A stretch of DNA of 21,779 bases, from positions 1-21,779 of the forward strand of contig CAAGGB010000321.1 in the NCBI GenBank assembly GCA_900769285.1, written 5' to 3'. The DNA comes from Victivallales bacterium. GTDB taxonomy: Bacteria > Verrucomicrobiota > Lentisphaeria > Oligosphaerales > Oligosphaeraceae. This document shows positions 15,788-21,686 of the stretch, in pieces. The position numbers were made by a program, and so were the translations under genes. Position 1 is the stretch's first letter, and every line of letters begins with the position of its first letter. The notes under the pieces are model-generated. The model did no database searches and was not told where the DNA came from. It saw only the letters and a program-made list of their open reading frames with translations.

Positions 15788-15815
15788 TTGCAAAGTCCTG
15801 ACAGGTGGTTATAGT
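15788..15815 (+). promoter_or_regulatory. Promoter for the initiator-type tRNA
   Basis: TTGCAA (15788-15793) and TATAGT (15810-15815) are 16 bp apart, five of six matching in the -10 box. Transcription would begin about 15 nt before the tRNA. Confidence 0.6.
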
Positions 15816-15837
15816 AAATGTCAGTACAAGACATGAT

Positions 15838-15915
15838 TGCGGGATAGAGCAGCCCGGTATGCTCGTCAGCCCCATAAGCTGAAGGTCGCAGGTTCAAATC
15901 CTGCTCCCGCTACCA
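15838..15915 (+). tRNA. tRNA-fMet-like (anticodon CAU) with unusual anticodon arm, CCA encoded
   Basis: The body closely follows bacterial initiator tRNA: unpaired 1-72 position (here T1 and T72), R11-Y24 pair (A-T) in the D stem GAGC/GCTC, and TTCAAAT T loop. Anticodon stem TCAGC/GCTGA encloses the loop CCCATAA, so the anticodon is CAT. Three points are odd. Position 33 is C instead of the near-universal T. Pairs 29-31 are A-T, G-C, C-G rather than the three G-C pairs typical of initiators. The D loop has one extra base (AGCCCGGTAT). It has a good promoter and terminator, so it is probably expressed. Whether it is the main initiator is open. Confidence 0.88.
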
Positions 15916-15924
15916 AATCTTCTC

Positions 15925-15957
15925 AGCCAGTCGTGTTCTCACGACTGGCTTTTTTTG
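15925..15957 (+). terminator. Rho-independent terminator after the fMet-like tRNA
   Basis: AGCCAGTCGTG (15925-15935) and CACGACTGGCT (15940-15950) form a perfect 11-bp stem with a TTCT loop, followed by T7. Confidence 0.95.
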
Positions 15958-15965
15958 TACCTATT

Positions 15966-16101
15966 GCCCGGGGGCTTCCGCCCCCGGCTAATCAGGGGTC
16001 GCCCCTCCGGGGCTAACGGCTCATTCGGCCCATGCCCGGGGGCTTCCGCCCCCGGCTAATCAAGGTGCGCCGCTTCGCGGCAAATGGCTCATACGGCTCG
16101 G
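15966..16101. repeat. Two tandem 68-bp units, each headed by a GC hairpin (REP-like)
   Basis: Units are 15966-16033 and 16034-16101. Each begins with the same 29 bp (15966-15994 and 16034-16062) containing CCGGGGGC TTCC GCCCCCGG, an 8-bp perfect hairpin, then CTAATCA. A second, diverged hairpin follows (GGGGTCGCCCC in unit 1, GCGCCGCTTCGCGGC in unit 2). Each unit ends near GGCTCATTCGG or GGCTCATACGG, which is also the theme of the 9-bp array at 16254. It resembles repetitive extragenic palindromes. No coding frame is evident. Confidence 0.85.
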
Positions 16102-16110
16102 TCGTCCAGC

Positions 16111-16163
16111 CAGCCCCCGACTGTTTCGAACGCTCATCAGCCCCCGACCGTTTCTAGTGCTAT
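16111..16163. repeat. Diverged direct repeat of about 27 bp
   Basis: CAGCCCCCGACTGTTTC (from 16111) recurs as CAGCCCCCGACCGTTTC (from 16138) immediately downstream, with diverging 3' parts (GAACGCTCAT and TAGTGCTAT). The rest of 16164-16253 is AT-richer and shows nothing recognisable. Confidence 0.6.
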
Positions 16164-16253
16164 CCAGACTGGATTCTCATGGAATGATCGAGAGCCGACC
16201 CATTCTTTCAGCTTGTAACAGACTGCTTTTGTGTATTTTGTGTTTTTTGGTCT

Positions 16254-16421
16254 CATAGGTCCCATAGGGCTCATAGGGCTCATTCGGCTCATTACCCATA
16301 GATCCCATAGGGCTCATTAGGCTCATTACCCATAGGTCCCATAGGGCTCATACGGCTCATTACCCATAGAGCCCATAGGGCCCATTAGGCTCATAGGTCT
16401 CATTAGGCTCATAGAGCCCAT
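16254..16421. repeat. 168-bp minisatellite of CAT-headed 9-bp units with 34-bp higher-order period
   Basis: Nineteen consecutive units begin with CAT. Most are 9 bp (CATAGGGCT, CATAGGTCC, CATTAGGCT, CATTCGGCT and similar); three are 7 bp (CATTACC, at 16290, 16324 and 16358). Sets of 9+9+9+7 bp make a 34-bp super-unit, clear at 16297-16330 and 16331-16364. It lies in the gap upstream of the YhcG-like gene. No protein is supported across it. Confidence 0.9.
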
Positions 16422-16527
16422 TTGACTGGCTCTCACTTTACAGGTACGAAAAACAGACTATATTGCGGAGGAATATCCCCTCGACAGAGAAATCGAACGC
16501 CTTTCCAGGCAGAAGCGAAAGCATCGT

Positions 16528-16532
16528 AGGAG
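16528..16532 (+). promoter_or_regulatory. Shine-Dalgarno site deciding the YhcG-like start
   Basis: AGGAG lies 8 nt before the ATG at 16541, which starts the conserved part. The frame is open from 16463 but the extra 26 residues have no family likeness. Confidence 0.7.
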
Positions 16533-16540
16533 CTGCTGAC

Positions 16541-17617
16541 ATGACCAAACAGTCTCTTTCAACTCAGAAAGATTACCTGAACTGGCTTGCCGAGGTCAAG
16601 GCAAGATATAGACAGCAGCAAATCAAAGCGGCATCCCTTGTGAATCGAGCTTTGCTGGAATTCTATTGGGACTTGGGAAGGGATATCGTTGAGCGACAGT
16701 TCGAGAATGTGTATGGAAGCAGTTTTTATCGGAACTTGAGCAATGATCTACGTAGAGAAATGCCTGATGCCAAAGGTTTCTCTCCGACAAATCTAAAGTA
16801 TTCCAAATACTTCTATGAGTTGTATAAGCAGGAATCTGCAAATCGTCAACAACTTGTTGGCGATTTGTGGAAAGACTTATTTTCAATCCCCTGGGGTCAT
16901 CATGTCCAAATTATCAACCGCTGCGGTGGTGATGTGGACAAAGCACGTTTCTATGTCCGGAAGACGGCAGAGTTCAACTGGTCTCGCAGTATGCTGATGA
17001 ATTTTCTTGATACCGGACTCTATGAACGTGAGGGAAAGGCCATCAGCAATTTTCGAGCTACCCTGCCTTTGCCGCAAGGGGATTTGGCGCAGGAAATGAC
17101 CAAAGACCCATACACGTTCAATTTTCTGGCTCTTGACAAAACCTATCAGGAACAAGAGCTGAAGAAGGCTCTGCTTGCCAATATTACCAGATTTCTCCTG
17201 GAACTTGGCAATGGTTTTGCCTATATGGGCAGAGAATACCGTTTACCAGTGGGAGCAACCGAGCAGTTTCTGGATTTGCTCTTCTATCATGTCAATCTGC
17301 GGTGCTATGTTGTCATTGAAGTAAAAACTAGTGATTTTGCACCGGCTGACCTAGGACAGCTCGGAACGTATGTGGTGGCGGTCAATCATAGTCTGAAGAA
17401 AGCAGATGACAATCCCACGCTTGGACTTCTGATTTGCAAAAGCAAGGATAACATTCTCGCCCAATACGCATTGGAAGCCAGCAATGTCCCCATTGGCGTA
17501 TCGGAATATGAACTGGCTCAGCTTTATCCGGTCGATTTCAAATCATCGCTGCCGACCATTGAGGAAATTGAGCGGAGCCTGGAAAATTCGACCAGAGAAG
17601 AGACGGGAAAACGTTAA
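16541..17617 (+). CDS. YhcG/DUF1016-family PD-(D/E)XK nuclease
   Basis: This 358-aa protein has the two-part YhcG layout. The N-terminal helical domain (about 10-165) has FYWDLGRDIVERQ, GFSPTNLKYSKYFY and the IPWGHHVQII signature. The C-terminal PD-(D/E)XK domain (about 185-340) has FLLELGNGFAYMGREYRL, Asp245 in FLDLLFYH, and Glu260 and Lys262 in VVIEVKT, followed by GQLGTYV. These are the expected catalytic residues, so the nuclease appears intact. Length is normal for the family. YhcG proteins are linked to mobile elements, restriction neighbourhoods and defence; the exact role is unsettled. Base composition is clearly more AT-rich than the flanking core genes, a sign of horizontal transfer. 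It converges on the zinc-ribbon gene with a 21-bp gap. Confidence 0.9.
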   Translation: MTKQSLSTQKDYLNWLAEVKARYRQQQIKAASLVNRALLEFYWDLGRDIVERQFENVYGSSFYRNLSNDLRREMPDAKGFSPTNLKYSKYFYELYKQESANRQQLVGDLWKDLFSIPWGHHVQIINRCGGDVDKARFYVRKTAEFNWSRSMLMNFLDTGLYEREGKAISNFRATLPLPQGDLAQEMTKDPYTFNFLALDKTYQEQELKKALLANITRFLLELGNGFAYMGREYRLPVGATEQFLDLLFYHVNLRCYVVIEVKTSDFAPADLGQLGTYVVAVNHSLKKADDNPTLGLLICKSKDNILAQYALEASNVPIGVSEYELAQLYPVDFKSSLPTIEEIERSLENSTREETGKR

Positions 17618-17638
17618 CGGATAGTTGCCAGACGAGCA

Positions 17639-17866
17639 TCACCAGCACAGGAAGCTGGGGACGCGCTTGCTCTTGAGCTTGGCGCCGCATTTCGGACACA
17701 GCGTGGGCGCTTTGCCGTCATCGCCCGGCTGTGGCGGCTCGTTGTGCGCACGGACCGTATGAAAATTTCCCACATGGTAGGTTTCCTCGAAGCCGCAGTC
17801 GGGGCAGGTGCAGCGGACGGCCTTGACGGGGCGTCGCCCAAAGGGGAGAGTCGGAAGCAGGTTCAT
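17639..17866 (-). CDS. Small zinc-ribbon protein, unknown function
   Basis: This 75-aa protein has two CxxC knuckles (Cys21/Cys24 in CPDCGFEE and Cys57/Cys60 in LCPKCGAKL) 33 residues apart, with a His-containing loop (YHVGNFHTVRAH) between. The fold is a typical zinc ribbon, as used in nucleic-acid or protein contacts. AAGGAAC lies about 8 nt before the ATG. It is the last of five minus-strand genes, 57 bp after the previous one, and could be the operon's end. No family name is justified. Confidence 0.68.
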   Translation of the reverse strand: MNLLPTLPFGRRPVKAVRCTCPDCGFEETYHVGNFHTVRAHNEPPQPGDDGKAPTLCPKCGAKLKSKRVPSFLCW

Positions 17867-17923
17867 AGTACGCTGTTCCTTGGGGAGGATGATTGATAAA
17901 TGACAGGCGGGTAGCGGATAGCT

Positions 17924-18307
17924 TTAGAGGTCGTCGTCGTCAAGGCTAAGCTGTGCGTCGATGGCCTTGAAGCTTTTCTGGATCTGCTGTTCTGTCAAGG
18001 GGGCCTTGGTCTGGACGACAGGTGTCTCCCGTATAGGCCAGTTGGGTTTGCATGGTTCCTTCAGGTGTGGCTCGTTGTTCAGGATGCTGCGGATATGGGA
18101 AATGCACACATCGAGAAGGGGGTTATTCGTCCTTATCAAGTAGAAGTCCTGGCCCAGGTTCTTGAGATGCTGTTCCTGAACGTAGGCGATGACGCCGTCC
18201 TGCAGGCTCCTGACTGCCGCAATGTACTCGCTCTCATAATCATCGTCGCGCTTGTAGCGTGCATAAACGTCAAAATAGTGCTCCATGAGGCGTGATATAG
18301 ACGACAT
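17924..18307 (-). CDS. Hypothetical helical protein with acidic C-terminus
   Basis: This 127-aa protein has no membrane segment. The first 75 residues look alpha-helical (MEHYFDVYARYKRDDDYES, then YIAAVRSLQDGVIAYVQEQ). A Pro-rich linker and a short helix (LTEQQIQKSFKAIDAQ) lead to the tail LSLDDDDL. AAGGAG 10 nt before the ATG at 18307 sets the start; a TTG at 18331 is in frame but lies before that site. It follows the LRAT-like gene by 66 bp on the same strand. I do not recognise the family. The acidic tail could mimic nucleic acid or mediate a protein contact, but this is speculation. Confidence 0.62.
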   Translation of the reverse strand: MSSISRLMEHYFDVYARYKRDDDYESEYIAAVRSLQDGVIAYVQEQHLKNLGQDFYLIRTNNPLLDVCISHIRSILNNEPHLKEPCKPNWPIRETPVVQTKAPLTEQQIQKSFKAIDAQLSLDDDDL

Positions 18308-18317
18308 GATAATCTTA

Positions 18318-18323
18318 CTCCTT
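18318..18323 (-). promoter_or_regulatory. Shine-Dalgarno site deciding the start of the 127-aa gene
   Basis: AAGGAG on the minus strand, 10 nt before the ATG at 18307, excludes the upstream in-frame TTG at 18331. Confidence 0.65.
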
Positions 18324-18373
18324 GTTTCCAAATTGAGTTGATGAGTGTTGCGTCGGTGGCGCAGGAGTCCATT

Positions 18374-18901
18374 TCAGCGCAGCAGCTGTTGCCAGTGCCA
18401 GCGTCGCCAGTGCCACTGATGTGTGTCGCTGATGTAGGAGATGGCCATCTCGACGGTGCGGAGACTGACGGTGCCTGGCAGCTTCTTGCCGGTGAGGCAC
18501 TCGATGGTGAAGCCGTGGCAGTTGTCGAACAGCAGATGGTAATGGTGTGGGCTGCCGGCCTGCTTGAGGGCGCGCCGGGCGGCCTGCGGACAGGCGATGG
18601 GCTGACAGGGGCCGGTGGCGGGATAGAAGATGTCGACGGCGGGGTTCATGCCGCTGAGCCGCGCGAGGAATTCGTCGGGCGAGGTCCGGATGACTTTGCC
18701 GTCGCCGTCGAGGTGGACGATGGAGTCGCCGACGCAGATGCCGGTATGCTCGGCGGCGCCGAGGAGGAGGTCACAGAAGATGGGCGTGCCGGGTGGCAGG
18801 ACCAGCGTGTCGGGGACGTTGTGGATGGGGCAGTGCTCGCGTGTCTCCCAGGCGTCCGGCTCGTCGAGTAGCTCGCTGATGATGGCGTCCAGCAGTCCCA
18901 T
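18374..18901 (-). CDS. LRAT-domain (NlpC/P60-like) thiol acyltransferase or hydrolase
   Basis: This 175-aa protein shows the permuted papain-like LRAT pattern: His52 in EHTGICVGDSIVHLDGDG, second His63 eleven residues later, and the nucleophile Cys128 in LFDNCHGFTIECLTGK (compare the NCEHF motif of LRAT/HRASLS proteins). In vertebrates such enzymes move or release acyl chains on phospholipids and retinol; bacterial members are poorly known. There is no signal peptide or clear membrane span, but the C-terminus is rich in Trp/His/Arg (WHWRRWHWQQ), which could touch a membrane surface. It starts 1 nt after the stop of the SHOCT-like gene, with GGAG inside that gene, so they are translationally coupled. 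The substrate is unknown. An NlpC/P60 peptidase reading is the alternative, but the motif order favours LRAT. Confidence 0.8.
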   Translation of the reverse strand: MGLLDAIISELLDEPDAWETREHCPIHNVPDTLVLPPGTPIFCDLLLGAAEHTGICVGDSIVHLDGDGKVIRTSPDEFLARLSGMNPAVDIFYPATGPCQPIACPQAARRALKQAGSPHHYHLLFDNCHGFTIECLTGKKLPGTVSLRTVEMAISYISDTHQWHWRRWHWQQLLR

Positions 18902-18902
18902 G

Positions 18903-19370
18903 TCAGAGCAGCTCCTGGTTGTCGTCCAGGCTGGCGTAGAGTTTGGCGAGCTGCTGGTGGAGTTCGCGGAGGCGCGGGTTGTCCTTGACCTCGGGGTCGG
19001 CGGTCTTCAGCCGCTTGAGGAGCTTGCCGCTGAGGTAGCCGATTTCGTCGGCCTCGCGGTCGAGGTCGTCGCCCAGCTTCTGGGCGAGCTCCAGGGGTGG
19101 CAGGGATGGCAGGGAGGGTGCGGGATGCGGCTTGTCGTCGCGGATGGCGCTGGGCTGTGGCAGGGCGGCGAGCTTCGCGCGGCCCTCCTCCTCGGTGATG
19201 TAGCCCTTCTCGACGGCCTCCTGAATCTCCTCGATGGTGTCCATGATGTCCTCGATGCACGCCATGTCCTCGCGCCAGGCCTGCTCGTAGGCGTCCCAGC
19301 CCTTCAGCATCTCGTCGAATTCGCGCATGGAGCGCTCCAGGTCGTCGTTGTCGTCATGCTCTCTGGCCAT
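18903..19370 (-). CDS. Helical SHOCT-like adaptor protein, unknown
   Basis: This 155-aa protein has no membrane segment. The acidic N-terminal half contains EAVEKGYITEEEGRAKLAAL (about 52-71), which resembles the SHOCT motif (helix, G-x-I-T-x-x-E, helix) that often links membrane and effector proteins. A Pro-rich linker (PAPSLPSLPPLE) leads to a coiled-coil-like C-terminal half (about 95-150, LAQKLGDDLDREADEIGYL and LRELHQQLAKLYASL). The ATG is 2 nt after the stop of the DUF697 gene with GAGGAGG inside that gene. It sits between a membrane protein and an LRAT enzyme, so a bridging role is a natural inference. The frame stays open upstream to 19748 but only as a shadow of the DUF697 gene. Confidence 0.68.
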   Translation of the reverse strand: MAREHDDNDDLERSMREFDEMLKGWDAYEQAWREDMACIEDIMDTIEEIQEAVEKGYITEEEGRAKLAALPQPSAIRDDKPHPAPSLPSLPPLELAQKLGDDLDREADEIGYLSGKLLKRLKTADPEVKDNPRLRELHQQLAKLYASLDDNQELL

Positions 19371-19372
19371 GT

Positions 19373-19897
19373 TCAGTCCTCCTCGATGGTGTGTTTTTTC
19401 CAGTTGATGCGGTCGGCTTCCTTGCGGGCGAGGTCGAATTCCTGCTGCAGGCGATCCTTGCTGAGGGTCATGCCGGAGGCGAAGTAGGCCTTTGCGGTGC
19501 GTCCGACGGCATACGTCACGCCCGCCGCGATGGGCACCTTCAGGAACGGCAGGAACGAGGCGAAGAGCTTTCCCGCGAGCGAGGCGCCCATCATGCCCAT
19601 CAGCATGGCCAGCGCCGCCTCCGTCACCTTGTAGCCGTAGGCCTTGCCGATGCGCTGAATCATGTAGGTCTCGTTGATTTGCAGCGGCACGATGTCCGCC
19701 AGCGGCAACGGCATCAGCGCAATCGCCGCCGCACGGCCCGCGCCCCACATGACGTACTCGTCCGCCTCCGCCTCCGCCTTCGCCCGCTCGGCCTGGGGCA
19801 GCGGCTGGCGCTGGCTGACGGTGAGTGGCTGGGAGCTCTCGTCGGTCTGGGGGAGGCGCACGATGGTCTCGTCGGTCTGGGGGTCATTATCGTTCAT
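19373..19897 (-). CDS. DUF697 (YcjF-like) membrane protein
   Basis: This 174-aa protein has a disordered N-terminus with a short repeat (PQTDETIVRLPQTDES). The DUF697 core (about 50-145) follows: AAAIALMPLPLADIVPLQ, then YMIQRIGKAYGYKVTEAA, a Gly/Met-rich hydrophobic block (MLMGMMGASLAGKL) and VPIAAGVTYAVGRTAKAYF. DUF697 domains are membrane-embedded and often sit with GTPases or as membrane effectors. The C-terminal 30 residues are charged and helical. The start at 19897 is chosen as the first ATG fitting the family; the frame runs back to 20029, across the divergent gene's leader, without likeness. It heads a minus-strand operon and is divergent from the NERD-helicase gene with about 100 bp of shared AT-richer leader. 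Confidence 0.78.
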   Translation of the reverse strand: MNDNDPQTDETIVRLPQTDESSQPLTVSQRQPLPQAERAKAEAEADEYVMWGAGRAAAIALMPLPLADIVPLQINETYMIQRIGKAYGYKVTEAALAMLMGMMGASLAGKLFASFLPFLKVPIAAGVTYAVGRTAKAYFASGMTLSKDRLQQEFDLARKEADRINWKKHTIEED

Positions 19898-20000
19898 GGT
19901 CGTGGTTCGTTTGCTAATTCGTGGTTTCGTGCTAACTTGAGTGTCCACACTGTATATATTCGCGCAACTGGGCGTTTTTTGTCGCGGGAGGTCGATTTTC
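19898..20000. promoter_or_regulatory. Shared divergent intergenic region between the DUF697 operon and the NERD-helicase
   Basis: The 103 bp are AT-richer than both genes and contain TATATAT near 19953-19959, usable as a -10 element in either direction. I find no confident -35 box or clear operator. The layout implies possible co-regulation of the two units. Confidence 0.4.
19986..19991 (+). promoter_or_regulatory. Shine-Dalgarno site deciding the NERD-helicase start
   Basis: GGGAGG lies 9 nt before the ATG at 20001. An in-frame ATG at 19941 lacks such a site and falls in the divergent leader. Confidence 0.75.
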
Positions 20001-21608
20001 ATGGCATTTTTTATTCCGTCCAAGTACAATCAGGAGTACATCCCCCAGTCTGAGCTGGCGGTTTTCAAGGAGCTGGAGGAGCATCTGTCCGCCAACTGGT
20101 TCGTCTTCCACTCGTACGACTTCCTGACGCGCGACATCCACAACCAGCTCTGGGACGGCGAGATAGACTTCCTCCTCTACCGTCCCGACTTGGGCTTCCT
20201 CATCCTCGAGGTCAAGGGCGGCTCCATCTCCTGCGAGAACGGACAGTGGTACCAGGACGGACGCCCCATCGAGCCCGTCGAGCAGGCCAAGCACAACAAG
20301 TACGCCATCATGAGGCTCATCAAGCAGCACTATGGCCACGACATACCCCTCCGCTTCGCCCATGCCCTCTGCTTCCCCGCCTGCTCCAAGGCCAAGGCCA
20401 CCGTCTGGCCGCCCGACGCCAAGGACATCATCGTCTACCTCAGCGACCTCAAGAACATCGACGCCCTCGCCGAAGGACTCATCCTCCAGACGCCGCTACC
20501 CTACAGCAACTACGGCGATGTCCCCCACAGCGAGGAGATTCTCGACATCCTCTCGCCTGAATTCGACTACCACCAGATGCTCTCCAGGTCCATCCTCGAC
20601 AACATCCCCCTGTTCAACGTCCTGACCCGGCAGCAGGAGGCCATCATCGAGGTGCTCCAGGACTTCACACACCTCCAGTTCCTCGGTGCCGCCGGCACCG
20701 GCAAGACCTTCCTCGCCATCCAGAAGGCGCGCCAAATCGCCGAGAATGGCGGCCAGGCGCTCTTCCTCTGCTTCAACGAGCTCCTCGCCAAAAAGATACA
20801 GAACCTCACCTGGGGACACGGCTACAAGGGCAGCATCACCGTCCGCGCCTTCTTCAACTTCTGCGTCGAGCTCATGAACATCCCGCAGGAGGACTACGAC
20901 CGGCACCGCCGCAACCCGCTCCTCTACTCCAAGGTCCTCCCCGACTTCCTCGGCCGATACCTCGACCAGAACCCCGTCACCTACGACGCCGTCATCGTCG
21001 ACGAGGCGCAGGACTTCTCGTCACAGATCTGGAAGCTCATCCCACGCCTCGTCGGCCCCTACGGACACTTCTACATCTTCTACGACCCCGCCCAAAATAT
21101 CTTCCGCGACGAGCTTCATCTGCCCGACTTCGGCCTGCCGCCCATCCGTCTGACGCGCAACTGCCGCAACACGCAGAAGATCATCCAGGCGCTGCAGCCG
21201 CTCAGCGAGCTCCCGCTCCAGCCCATGCCCCACACGCCCGCCGGCAACGACGTCATCGTCCGCCATGGTGCCGATGGCCGACAGCTCCTCTTGGAGGAGC
21301 TGGACCGCCTGGTGCAGGTGGAGCGCGTCAACTACTCGGACATCGTCATTCTGGCCGGCCATTCCCTGGCGCACACCTGTCTAGGCGACCAGCCCAAGAT
21401 CGGCGCGTACACGATTGTCGAGCAGCCCAAGGCCGGACTGCCCGGTGGCTCCATCCGCTTCTACACCTACATGAAGTTCAAGGGCTGCGAGGCCAGCGTC
21501 ATCATCCTCCTCGACGTCGACGCCGCCGACCCACGCTGGAACGACTCCGGCCTCTACACCGCCATGAGCCGCGCCATGCACCAGCTCATCATCCTCCGCA
21601 AGGACTGA
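20001..21608 (+). CDS. NERD nuclease - superfamily 1 (UvrD/Rep-like) helicase fusion
   Basis: This 535-aa cytoplasmic protein joins an N-terminal NERD nuclease-related domain (about 15-130) to a compact SF1 DNA helicase (about 205-535). The NERD part shows Glu18, Asp56 in DGEIDFLLY, and Glu70 and Lys72 in FLILEVKGG, a complete PD-(D/E)XK set. The helicase part shows Walker A GAAGTGKT (229-236), Walker B VIVDEAQDF (331-339), YDPAQNIF (361-368), LTRNCRN (384-390), FKGCEASVIIL (493-503) and YTAMSRA (519-525), i.e. motifs I, II, III, IV, V and VI. All key residues look intact. Family members act on DNA ends or in phage defence; single-chain nuclease-helicases with anti-phage function are known. 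It is divergent from the DUF697/LRAT operon and lies upstream of a 9-bp tandem array. Confidence 0.92.
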   Translation: MAFFIPSKYNQEYIPQSELAVFKELEEHLSANWFVFHSYDFLTRDIHNQLWDGEIDFLLYRPDLGFLILEVKGGSISCENGQWYQDGRPIEPVEQAKHNKYAIMRLIKQHYGHDIPLRFAHALCFPACSKAKATVWPPDAKDIIVYLSDLKNIDALAEGLILQTPLPYSNYGDVPHSEEILDILSPEFDYHQMLSRSILDNIPLFNVLTRQQEAIIEVLQDFTHLQFLGAAGTGKTFLAIQKARQIAENGGQALFLCFNELLAKKIQNLTWGHGYKGSITVRAFFNFCVELMNIPQEDYDRHRRNPLLYSKVLPDFLGRYLDQNPVTYDAVIVDEAQDFSSQIWKLIPRLVGPYGHFYIFYDPAQNIFRDELHLPDFGLPPIRLTRNCRNTQKIIQALQPLSELPLQPMPHTPAGNDVIVRHGADGRQLLLEELDRLVQVERVNYSDIVILAGHSLAHTCLGDQPKIGAYTIVEQPKAGLPGGSIRFYTYMKFKGCEASVIILLDVDAADPRWNDSGLYTAMSRAMHQLIILRKD

Positions 21609-21637
21609 CGGCAATATCCCCGTAGCCGAATTTTTGC

Positions 21638-21661
21638 CCGACGGCAGGGGCACCGTCGGGA
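21638..21661. other. 8-bp GC hairpin after the NERD-helicase gene
   Basis: CCCGACGG (21638-21645) and CCGTCGGG (21654-21661) pair perfectly around an 8-nt loop, 29 bp after the stop codon. There is no T-run after it on the plus strand, so it is at best a weak or factor-dependent terminator. Confidence 0.45.
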
Positions 21662-21686
21662 CAGGCGCCGCTGCCGCGGCGTGTTT

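Noticed and set aside
15838..15915. Attachment site of an integrated element at the tRNA 3' end
   Set aside because: No second copy of the tRNA 3' end and no integrase are seen in the window, so it is only raised as a possibility for the island.
16254..16421. Degenerate CRISPR or coding repeat
   Set aside because: Units of 7-9 bp have no unique spacers, and no gene frame with start and ribosome site crosses the tract.
17614..17841. A 75-codon minus-strand frame overlapping the zinc-ribbon gene
   Set aside because: It is the same region in another phase; the zinc-ribbon frame has paired CxxC knuckles and a ribosome site.
21638..21661. Intrinsic terminator of the nuclease-helicase gene
   Set aside because: The stem is good but no T-run follows on the plus strand; kept only as a hairpin.
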